Assembly: GCA_900551885.1 (NCBI GenBank)
Contig: URXS01000064.1
Coordinates: 1 to 10,683, forward strand
DNA: 10,683 nt
Direction of reading: 5' to 3'
DNA from: an uncultured Oscillibacter sp.
GTDB lineage: Bacteria; Bacillota; Clostridia; Oscillospirales; Oscillospiraceae
Made by a program: the position numbers and the translations under genes. Positions 1 to 5,414 of this stretch are shown piece after piece (the first letter of the stretch is position 1; each line of letters starts with the position of its first letter). The notes beneath the pieces are model-generated. The model did not search any database. It saw only the letters and a program-made list of their open reading frames with translations, and was not told the DNA's origin.

Positions 1-1
1 G

Positions 2-1630
2 CCCGTGGCGCCGGAGCCTGCCGCTTCCGGCAAGAAGGCCGCTGCCCGGGAGGTGGCCGCTGCCACCGCCGCCGTCACAGCGGAGATCGAACAGAAAATG
101 GCCGAGGAAGAAGACACCTATCAGTTCCCGCCTATCACCCTGTTGCGTGCCAACCAGGGAGAAAACCACATCGAGGCCGGTGCCGAGCTGCGCAACAACG
201 CCCGGCGCCTGTCGGAGACGTTGGTCAGCTTCGGCGTGGATGCTACCGCCGCAGACGTGGTCCACGGGCCCTCCGTTACCCGGTATGAGTTCGTGCTGGA
301 CCAGGGTGTCAAGCTCAGCAAGATCACCAATCTGGCCGACGACATCGCGTTGGCCTTGGGCGCCTCCGGCGTGCGGATCGCTCCCATTCCCGACAAGATC
401 TCCGTAGTGGGCATCGAGGTGCCAAACAAGACGGTGACGCCGGTGCTGATCCGGGACGTGATCGAGTCCCGGGACTTCACGGAGCATAAGTCCGCCACCG
501 CCTTTGCCCTGGGACGGGACATCGGCGGCCGCAACGTGATCGGAGACATCGAAAAGCTGCCTCACGTGCTGATCGCCGGTACCACCGGTTCCGGCAAGTC
601 TGTGTGCACCAACTCCCTGATCGTCAGCCTCTTGTACAAGTCCACCCCGGACCAGGTCCGCTTCATCATGGTGGACCCCAAAATGGTGGAGCTGGCTCCC
701 TACAACGGCATTCCCCATCTGCTGATCCCGGTGGTGACGGACCCCAAGAAGGCCGCCGGGGCGTTGCAGTGGGCAGTGTTTGAGATGATGAAGCGGTACA
801 AGACCTTCTCGGAGCACGGTGTCAAGAAGCTGGAGGAGTTCAACCGCTTGGCCCGGACCCGGGAGGACCTGGAGACCATGCCCAGCGTGGTGGTGGTTAT
901 CGATGAGCTGGCCGATCTGATGCTGGTGGCTGCCAAGGAGGTGGAGGAGTCCATCTGCCGGGTGGCCCAGATGGGCCGCGCCGCCGGTGTTCACCTGGTC
1001 ATCGCCACCCAGCGGCCCTCTGCCGACGTGATCACCGGCCTCATGAAGGCCAACATTCCCAGCCGCATCGCCTTCGCCGTGGCCTCTTCTTTGGAGTCCC
1101 GGATCATTTTGGATACCACCGGCGCGGAAAAGCTGGTGGGCAAGGGCGACATGCTGTATGCGCCTCTGGGCGCCGGGAAGCCCACCCGTGTCCAGGGCTG
1201 CTTCATCTCCCCGGAGGAGATCGAGCAGGTGGTGGAGTTCGTCAAGCAGTCCGGCGAGGCCCACTACGATGACGACGTCATCGCCAAGATCGAGGAGAGC
1301 ATCCAGGAGAAGGACAGCAAGGGTGGCAGCCGCGGCACCTCTCCCACGGAGAACGCAGAGGATGCGGGCGACGAGCTGTTGCCCGCCGCTGTGGAGGTGG
1401 TCCTGGAGACGGGACAGGCCTCTGTGTCCATGCTGCAGCGGCGGCTGAAGCTGGGATATTCCCGGGCCGCCCGGCTGGTGGACCAGATGGAGGAGCGGGG
1501 CATCGTGGGTCCCTTCGAGGGCTCCAAGCCCCGGCAGCTTTTGATTACCCGGGAACAGTGGCAGGAGATGCAAATGGGCGGTGCTTCCGGCCCCGAGACA
1601 GCTCCCCCACAGGAGGAATCGGAGGTCTGA
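2..1630 (+). CDS. ftsK: DNA translocase FtsK/SpoIIIE family, 5' end missing
   Basis: This is the C-terminal part of the ATP-driven double-stranded DNA pump that moves chromosomes through the closing division or sporulation septum. Numbering from the GTG at position 5, 541 residues are visible. An Ala/Glu-rich linker (about 1-40) leads into the alpha and beta motor domain (about 42-425). Walker A GTTGSGKS is at 192-199 and Walker B VVVVIDE at 295-301. The conserved GRAAGVH region starts at 324 and GAEKLVGKGDM at 373. A C-terminal winged-helix gamma domain (about 457-520), which in the family reads KOPS/SRS sequences, precedes a short acidic tail. Full-length members have about 750-950 residues with four N-terminal membrane helices, so the reading frame runs out of the window and the GTG at 5 is unlikely to be the real start. 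The sequence does not decide between a vegetative FtsK and a sporulation SpoIIIE. No terminator is visible between its stop and the next promoter. Confidence 0.96.
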   Translation, partial: PVAPEPAASGKKAAAREVAAATAAVTAEIEQKMAEEEDTYQFPPITLLRANQGENHIEAGAELRNNARRLSETLVSFGVDATAADVVHGPSVTRYEFVLDQGVKLSKITNLADDIALALGASGVRIAPIPDKISVVGIEVPNKTVTPVLIRDVIESRDFTEHKSATAFALGRDIGGRNVIGDIEKLPHVLIAGTTGSGKSVCTNSLIVSLLYKSTPDQVRFIMVDPKMVELAPYNGIPHLLIPVVTDPKKAAGALQWAVFEMMKRYKTFSEHGVKKLEEFNRLARTREDLETMPSVVVVIDELADLMLVAAKEVEESICRVAQMGRAAGVHLVIATQRPSADVITGLMKANIPSRIAFAVASSLESRIILDTTGAEKLVGKGDMLYAPLGAGKPTRVQGCFISPEEIEQVVEFVKQSGEAHYDDDVIAKIEESIQEKDSKGGSRGTSPTENAEDAGDELLPAAVEVVLETGQASVSMLQRRLKLGYSRAARLVDQMEERGIVGPFEGSKPRQLLITREQWQEMQMGGASGPETAPPQEESEV

Positions 1631-1642
1631 TTCCTTTTCCGC

Positions 1643-1670
1643 TTGACAAATCCGCCCAAAGGCATATAAT
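1643..1670 (+). promoter_or_regulatory. Sigma-A-type promoter of the T-box transcript
   Basis: A perfect -35 TTGACA (1643-1648) and a perfect -10 TATAAT (1665-1670) are separated by 16 bp. Transcription would start near 1677, just before the T-box Stem I. The -35 lies only 12 bases after the stop codon of the translocase gene. Confidence 0.9.
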
Positions 1671-1676
1671 AATCAC

Positions 1677-1906
1677 CATAAACGCGATGACAAAGCCAAC
1701 TTCCTGAAACCGGCTTGAAGCGAGAGGGGTACGGTGCAAGCCCTCAGCCCACGCCAGGGAGCAGCCACTTTGGAGCAGCCCGCGAGGAGCGGGACGGGTC
1801 GTTCCCGTTACAGGATGACGTGAGATGCCTTTTCTGATGGAGGGGCAGATCAGGGTGGTACCGTGGAAGTTTTTTCGCCCCTGACAGTTGTCAGGGGCGT
1901 TTTTTT
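1677..1906 (+). promoter_or_regulatory. T-box riboswitch leader, candidate alanine (GCC) specifier
   Basis: This transcribed leader should sense uncharged tRNA and control read-through into the aminotransferase gene. The T-box AGGGTGGTACCGTGG is at 1852-1866, one base off the usual ACCGCG core. Stem I can be folded by eye: the K-turn GATGA (1686-1690) faces GGAGC (1772-1776); CAAAG (1691-1695) pairs CTTTG (1768-1772); CTTCCTG (1700-1706) pairs CAGGGAG (1755-1761); GGCT (1712-1715) pairs AGCC (1746-1749); GAGGG (1724-1728) pairs CCCTC (1741-1745). This leaves an internal loop whose 3' side, CAGCCA (1762-1767), contains GCC followed by A, a plausible alanine specifier. Further helices are CCCGC/GCGGG (1779-1793) and ACGGG/CCCGT (1794-1808). 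TCAGGG (1850-1855) can pair CCCTGA (1879-1884) as the antiterminator, competing with the terminator. The TGGT bulge (1856-1859) would pair with a tRNA ending ACCA. T-box identity is near certain; the amino acid is inferred. Confidence 0.93.
1876..1906 (+). terminator. T-box regulated intrinsic terminator
   Basis: CGCCCCTGAC (1876-1885) pairs perfectly with GTCAGGGGCG (1890-1899) around a 4-base loop, followed by seven T (1900-1906). The 5' arm overlaps the strand used by the antiterminator, as expected for a T-box attenuator. Confidence 0.93.
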
Positions 1907-1947
1907 ATCCATCTGAGGCATTCAGACTGATTCCGAAAATCAAGACC

Positions 1948-1954
1948 AAGGAGG
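1948..1954 (+). promoter_or_regulatory. Ribosome binding site fixing the aminotransferase start
   Basis: AAGGAGG lies 8 bases before the ATG at 1963. The open frame extends upstream to 1888, but that would place the start inside the T-box terminator, so 1963 is the correct start. Confidence 0.9.
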
Positions 1955-1962
1955 TCATTTCC

Positions 1963-3162
1963 ATGAAATTTTCCAGCAAGATCGAAGCCTGTGAACTCTC
2001 TCCCATCCGGAAATTCCATCCCTATGTGCTGGCGGCGGAGGCCAAGGGCCGCACGGTCCATCACCTGAATATCGGCCAGCCGGACATCCCAACGCCTCCG
2101 GCCTTTTTCGACGCAGTGCACAACTTCGGGGAAGATGTTCTGGCCTATGCGCCGTCCCCCGGCGTTGACGTGTTCCTGGACGCCGTCCGGGACTATTACA
2201 TCGGCCTGGGTTTTCCCATTGAACGGGATGGTATCCTGGCGACTCACGGCGGCAGCGAAGCCCTGGAGATCGTCATGGCCTGTATCCTGGACGATGGGGA
2301 TGAGATTCTGGTGCCGGAACCCTTCTATCCCAACTACTCCACCTTCATCAACGTGACCGGGGCCGCGATCCGGCCCATTCCCACATCTCCTGAGGAGGGT
2401 TACCGATATGCCACCCGGGAGCAGATCGAGCCACTCATCAATGAGCATACCCGGGCCATTCTGGTGACCAACCCCGGTAACCCCACCGGTGTGGTACTCA
2501 ACCGTCAGGAGATGCGGCTGTTGGCGGACATTGCAAAGGAGCATGAACTCTTCCTCATCAGCGATGAGGTGTACCGGGAGATCGTCTACACCGGTGAGAA
2601 GCTCAGTTCCATGCTGGAGTTCGCAGATGCCGCGGAAAACGTGGTAGTGGTGGACTCCGTGTCCAAGCGATTCTCCTCCTGCGGTGCCCGGGTGGGAGCC
2701 CTGATCTCCCGCAACCAGGAGCTGATGGCCCAGGCCATGAAGATCTGCCAGGGCCGTCTGTGCGCCGCCACGCTGGACCAGGTGGGTGCCGCCGCCATGT
2801 ACCGGGAACTGCCCGCGGCGTATTACACCTCCATTCGGGAGGAGTATCAACGCCGCCGGGATGCGGTGGTGGAGAGCCTGGCCAAAATTCCCGGCGTCCG
2901 GTTTAGCCATCCTGACGGGGCCTTCTATGTGATGGCGACGCTGCCGGTGGATGATGCGGAAAAGCTGCAGTATTTCCTGCTGGAGGAGTTTGAGGACCAG
3001 GGCGAGACGGTCATGTATACACCTGCGGAGTCCTTCTACGCCACCCCGGGCAAGGGCCGCAATGAGATCCGCATCGCCTACGTCACCAATCCCAATGACT
3101 TGCGCCGGGCGGTGGAGCTGTTGGGCCTGGGCATTGCCGCTTACAACAGCCGGAAGAGCTGA
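1963..3162 (+). CDS. Pyridoxal-phosphate aminotransferase, class I/II (AspC/AlaT-like)
   Basis: A cytosolic PLP enzyme of fold type I that moves an amino group between an amino acid and a 2-oxo acid. The 399-residue length is normal for the family. Visible landmarks are NIGQPD near the N-terminus, THGGSEAL in the cofactor phosphate region, NPGNPTG (170-176, with the cofactor-contacting Asn173), SDEVY (200-204, with Asp201 and Tyr204), SVSKRFS with the Schiff-base Lys235, and EIRIAYV with Arg370, which in the family grips the substrate carboxylate. All expected catalytic residues are present. Substrate cannot be read from the sequence: aspartate, alanine, aromatic or amide donors are all possible. 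The upstream T-box with a candidate alanine specifier favours a role in alanine supply, but this is inference. It is transcribed alone and ends at a terminator shared with the convergent gene. Confidence 0.95.
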   Translation: MKFSSKIEACELSPIRKFHPYVLAAEAKGRTVHHLNIGQPDIPTPPAFFDAVHNFGEDVLAYAPSPGVDVFLDAVRDYYIGLGFPIERDGILATHGGSEALEIVMACILDDGDEILVPEPFYPNYSTFINVTGAAIRPIPTSPEEGYRYATREQIEPLINEHTRAILVTNPGNPTGVVLNRQEMRLLADIAKEHELFLISDEVYREIVYTGEKLSSMLEFADAAENVVVVDSVSKRFSSCGARVGALISRNQELMAQAMKICQGRLCAATLDQVGAAAMYRELPAAYYTSIREEYQRRRDAVVESLAKIPGVRFSHPDGAFYVMATLPVDDAEKLQYFLLEEFEDQGETVMYTPAESFYATPGKGRNEIRIAYVTNPNDLRRAVELLGLGIAAYNSRKS

Positions 3163-3174
3163 TTACATGAAAAT

Positions 3175-3217
3175 GACCGGCGTCCCCCTTGAAAAACGGG
3201 AACGCCGGTCTGTTTTT
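3175..3217. terminator. Bidirectional terminator between convergent genes
   Basis: GACCGGCGT (3175-3183) pairs with ACGCCGGTC (3202-3210), with further CCC/GGG pairing inside the loop. On the + strand it is followed by TGTTTTT (3211-3217). On the - strand it is followed by ATTTTC (3174-3169). It lies just past both the aminotransferase stop (+) and the MGMT-like stop (-), so it probably ends both transcripts. Confidence 0.85.
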
Positions 3218-3524
3218 ACGGATTCCACCGGCACTGGCCCAGATCCACGGTGCCGTCGGGGCGGAAGGGAATGCCCTCCGCCTCCAGCAGGGCCCGCTGG
3301 GTGCCTGGAGCCAGACGGTCGAAGGCGGATTTGGTGCCGCCGAACCGGTCCACTACCCGGTGGCAGGGAACGGTTCCATCGTGGCAGGAGGCCATGGCGT
3401 ACCCCACGATCCGCCCGCCCCGGGGCATTCCCAGCAGCCGGGCGACCTGGCCGTAAGTGGCTACTTGCCCGGCGGGAATCTGGCGGACCAGGTCACAGAT
3501 CTCCTGAAAGATGCCGCCTTTCAC
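3216..3524 (-). CDS. Small MGMT/alkyltransferase-like (ATL) DNA-repair family protein
   Basis: A 102-residue protein consisting only of the DNA-binding C-terminal domain of O6-alkylguanine-DNA alkyltransferases. Visible features are an IPAGQVATYGQVA segment with the base-flipping Tyr at 24, an RIVG arginine finger at Arg38, and PCHRVV at 53-58 with the acceptor Cys54. The C-terminus ends RWNP. The length and layout resemble ATL proteins, which recruit nucleotide excision repair and usually carry Trp or Ala instead of the Cys. Here the Cys is kept, while the Asn-Pro usually seen before the active site in true methyltransferases is replaced by a Ser-Cys-His-Asp stretch. Either methyl transfer or lesion recognition is possible. 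The start is a GTG (3524-3522) overlapping the upstream stop as GTGA, implying translational coupling. An open frame extends to 3650, but only through the neighbouring gene. It is the last gene of a leftward set. Confidence 0.87.
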   Translation of the reverse strand: MKGGIFQEICDLVRQIPAGQVATYGQVARLLGMPRGGRIVGYAMASCHDGTVPCHRVVDRFGGTKSAFDRLAPGTQRALLEAEGIPFRPDGTVDLGQCRWNP

Positions 3525-4336
3525 CGCTCCCGCACCTCGTACAGGTCCGTGCGCCTGGCGGAGAGGATGGGAAGCTGGGTCCGGACCGCCTTCAGCCGCT
3601 CCAGGTCCAGGTCGGCGTACAGCGTGGCCTCCTCCGCCCCGGCCCGGCACAGCACAGTGCCCCAGGGGTCCACGGCCAGAGAGTTGCCGTAGGCCACATA
3701 GGGGCCCCCCTCATCCCGGGCGGGGGAGACACCCACGGTAAAGCACTGGTTATCCACGGCTCTTTGTCGGAACAGCAGCTCCCAGTGGGCGGGGCCGGTG
3801 GTCATGTTGAAAGCCGCCGGGACAAAGATCACCTTTGCCCCCCGCAGGCACATGCACCGGGCCAGCTCCTCGAACCGCAGGTCAAAGCAGATGCAAAGGC
3901 CCATGGTACCGAATTTCGTTTCAAAGGTGGTAATGGCATTGCCCGGAGAAAGGGTATCGGATTCCTTGAACCGCTGACCGCCTTCCACGTCGATGTCGAA
4001 CAGGTGGGCCTTGCGGTGCTTGGCCAGTTGGCTGCCGTCAGGACCGTAGACATAGCTGGTGTTGTAGACCTTCCCGTCTTCCAGCTCCGGGATCGAGCCG
4101 CCCACCACATACAGCCCCGTCTCCGCCGCTGTTTGGGAAAGCGCCTGCTGGGCCGGCCCGCCGGCTTCCTCGCCATAGGGGCGAAAGCAGCGGTTTTCGT
4201 AGGGACAGCAGAACATTTCCGGCAATATGGCAATATCCGCTCCCTGCTCCGCCGCCTGGCGGAGCTTTTGGCAGGCAGCCCGGAGATTGCCTGTCCGGTC
4301 CGCAGTCACCGCCATTTGAATCAGGGCCACACGCAT
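3521..4336 (-). CDS. Carbon-nitrogen hydrolase, Nit2/omega-amidase-like
   Basis: A 271-residue nitrilase-superfamily enzyme that cleaves a C-N bond, probably an amide. The catalytic residues are Glu40 (LPEMF), Lys109 (HRKAHLFDID) and Cys150 (CFDLRFEE), with the supporting Glu186 in GPAHWE. The C-terminal RRTDLYEV segment and the overall length resemble Nit2 omega-amidases, which hydrolyse alpha-ketoglutaramate or alpha-ketosuccinamate to the 2-oxo acid and ammonia. Other branches, such as deaminated-glutathione amidase (Nit1) or carbamoyl-putrescine hydrolase, are less similar by eye but not excluded. There is no signal peptide, so it should be cytosolic. The ATG at 4336 has a weak purine-rich site (GGGGGA) about 7 bases upstream. 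It lies 45 bases after the Smr gene and overlaps the MGMT-like gene by 4 bases. An aminotransferase converges on it from the other side. Confidence 0.93.
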   Translation of the reverse strand: MRVALIQMAVTADRTGNLRAACQKLRQAAEQGADIAILPEMFCCPYENRCFRPYGEEAGGPAQQALSQTAAETGLYVVGGSIPELEDGKVYNTSYVYGPDGSQLAKHRKAHLFDIDVEGGQRFKESDTLSPGNAITTFETKFGTMGLCICFDLRFEELARCMCLRGAKVIFVPAAFNMTTGPAHWELLFRQRAVDNQCFTVGVSPARDEGGPYVAYGNSLAVDPWGTVLCRAGAEEATLYADLDLERLKAVRTQLPILSARRTDLYEVRER

Positions 4337-4353
4337 GAAAATTCCCCCATTCC

Positions 4354-4368
4354 GCCGCTGTCAGCGGC
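4354..4368. other. Small perfect hairpin between the Smr and hydrolase genes
   Basis: GCCGCT (4354-4359), loop GTC, AGCGGC (4363-4368). There is no T-run after it on either strand, so it is not a convincing terminator. In the leftward mRNA it sits just upstream of the weak ribosome binding site of the hydrolase and could affect translation or mRNA processing; this is speculative. Confidence 0.45.
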
Positions 4369-4381
4369 TTAAATTGATCGT

Positions 4382-4645
4382 TCAGATGTACTCCCGGAGC
4401 ACCAGTTCCGTGGTACCGCCGTCGGTGGAGCAGACCAGCCGCTTCACCTTTGGGTGATTGCTGTATTCCGCTTCCAGAAAGTCCCGCAGAGCGGTGCCAC
4501 CATGACAGCCGTGGATCAGCCGCAGACGGTAGGTGCCGCCACCTGCCCGGCGCAGCAGGGCGTCCACTGTCACCTTGGCCTGATAGGTGTTTTTTCCGTG
4601 GAGGTCCACCGCGATGATACCTGGACCCAGGTTGTGCGTTCGCAT
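4382..4645 (-). CDS. Stand-alone Smr-domain protein
   Basis: An 87-residue protein made of little more than an Smr domain, the small module found at the end of MutS2 and on its own. It carries VDLHG (13-17) followed by an amphipathic helix, then IHGCHGGTALRDFL (44-57), corresponding to the family HGxGxGxLR loop with one extra residue. Smr domains can nick or cleave nucleic acid; in MutS2 the domain acts on branched DNA or collided ribosome mRNA. The function of the isolated small forms is not established, so no specific role is claimed. The start at 4645 is set by AAGGAGG (4660-4654 read leftward), 8 bases upstream. It is the first gene of the leftward set, directly downstream of the divergent promoter. 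Confidence 0.85.
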   Translation of the reverse strand: MRTHNLGPGIIAVDLHGKNTYQAKVTVDALLRRAGGGTYRLRLIHGCHGGTALRDFLEAEYSNHPKVKRLVCSTDGGTTELVLREYI

Positions 4646-4700
4646 CAGCGGTTCCTCCTTTCCGGTTCAGACCCGCATAAAAAGGCGGTCTTCGCAAGTT

Positions 4701-4732
4701 CATTGTAACACGGACACAGATGTGATACAATG
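4701..4732. promoter_or_regulatory. Overlapping divergent promoter on an imperfect palindrome
   Basis: Rightward: -35 TTGTAA (4703-4708), 17 bp, extended -10 TGA-TACAAT (TG at 4723-4724, hexamer 4726-4731), reading into the YjbQ gene. Leftward: -35 TTGTAT (complement of 4725-4730), 17 bp, extended -10 TGT-TACAAT (hexamer is the complement of 4702-4707), reading into the Smr gene. Each -10 is therefore the other strand's -35. The arms CATTGTAACAC (4701-4711) and GTGATACAATG (4722-4732) are inverted repeats matching at 10 of 11 positions, so a dimeric regulator could also bind here. Confidence 0.75.
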
Positions 4733-4760
4733 CTGAAAAAAGCAAGGAGGCGCCAGCATC

Positions 4761-5213
4761 ATGGCAGTTTACACCGAGACGAAAACCTATCACACCAAGG
4801 CCCACATGGGCATGATCGACGTAACGGAGGACTTCCAGCACGCGGTGACGGAGGCATGCTGTCGTCACAACATCTCCGCCGGAATCATCACTGGCTTCAC
4901 TACCGGTGGCGTGGCGGGTTTGACCACGCTGGAGTTTGAGCCTGGTATCGTCCACCATGATCTGAAGGCGGCTCTGGACGTATTCTCTCCTTACCTGGAT
5001 GAGCAGGGAAGAGTGATCCCCTATCAGCACCACAACACCTGGCATGATGACAACGGCTCTTCTCACATCAAGGCCGCGCTGCTGTCTCCCTTTATCACGG
5101 TGCCCTTTGTAAACGGCAAAATCACCGTAGGACCCTGGCAGAACCTGACATTGGTGGAGTGCGATACCCGGGACCGGGTGCGGGATATCGTGTTTCAGGT
5201 GATGGGAGAGTAA
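4761..5213 (+). CDS. yjbQ: YjbQ/UPF0047 family protein (secondary thiamine-phosphate synthase type)
   Basis: A 150-residue cytosolic protein spanning the full UPF0047 fold. Family landmarks are FTTGGVAGLTTLEFEPG (46-62), the metal-site-like HHNTWHDDNGSSHIKAALL (90-108) and PFVNGKITVGPWQ (115-126). E. coli YjbQ has weak thiamine-phosphate synthase activity that can complement a thiE mutant, but the physiological role of the family is unsettled, so the enzyme name is only a database-style label. The start is supported by AAGGAGG (4744-4750), 10 bases upstream. It has its own promoter, divergent from the Smr-led set, and its own terminator. No thiamine genes are visible nearby. Confidence 0.93.
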   Translation: MAVYTETKTYHTKAHMGMIDVTEDFQHAVTEACCRHNISAGIITGFTTGGVAGLTTLEFEPGIVHHDLKAALDVFSPYLDEQGRVIPYQHHNTWHDDNGSSHIKAALLSPFITVPFVNGKITVGPWQNLTLVECDTRDRVRDIVFQVMGE

Positions 5214-5237
5214 GCCACTTCACTGTTTTAGCCAAAG

Positions 5238-5266
5238 GGCCGCCCATGGTGGGCGGCCTCTCTTTT
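5238..5266 (+). terminator. Intrinsic terminator of the YjbQ gene
   Basis: GGCCGCCCA (5238-5246), loop TGG, TGGGCGGCC (5250-5258), then a pyrimidine tract TCTCTTTT (5259-5266). It lies 25 bases after the stop codon. Confidence 0.85.
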
Positions 5267-5322
5267 GGGCGCACGGTATTCCATTTTTTTGCATATTGAC
5301 AGTCATTATCCGGAAAAATAGG

Positions 5323-5351
5323 TTGCAATTTGTGCAGAGTTATGGTATTCT
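5323..5351 (+). promoter_or_regulatory. Probable promoter of the permease gene
   Basis: TTGCAA (5323-5328), 17 bp, TATTCT (5346-5351) with an extended -10 TGG at 5343-5345. A TTGACA at 5296-5301 has only a poor -10 (TAGGTT, 5319-5324) at the right spacing, so it is the weaker candidate. I saw no riboswitch-like structure in the leader to 5414. Confidence 0.6.
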
Positions 5352-5398
5352 ACATCTACTGCCATGAGCAGCATCATCGCTTTAAAGGAGCGAACAAC

Positions 5399-5406
5399 AA
5401 AGGAGG
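5399..5406 (+). promoter_or_regulatory. Ribosome binding site deciding the permease start
   Basis: AAAGGAGG lies 8 bases before the ATG at 5415. An in-frame ATG at 5364 would add 17 residues but has no such site in front of it, so 5415 is chosen. Confidence 0.88.
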
Positions 5407-5414
5407 CCGCGGGA

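Noticed and set aside
1762..1772. Alternative T-box specifiers such as AGC (serine) at 1763-1765 or TTT (phenylalanine) at 1769-1771
   Set aside because: AGC is followed by C rather than a purine and tRNA-Ser has G73, which does not match TGGT. TTT falls inside the CAAAG/CTTTG helix below the specifier loop. GCC remains the best fit, though unproven.
1891..2910. A 339-codon minus-strand frame opposite the aminotransferase
   Set aside because: Antisense to a gene with all PLP-enzyme motifs and a strong ribosome site; no motif of its own.
2951..4372. A 473-codon plus-strand frame running from the aminotransferase through the leftward genes
   Set aside because: It passes through a terminator and is antisense to the hydrolase and MGMT-like genes, whose catalytic motifs are intact; the translation resembles no protein I know.
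4701..4732. The divergent palindrome as a BirA-type biotin operator
   Set aside because: The arms read TTGTAACAC and GTGATACAA with a 10-base spacer, lacking the GTTAACC/GGTTAAC-type core and longer spacing, and no biotin genes are nearby.
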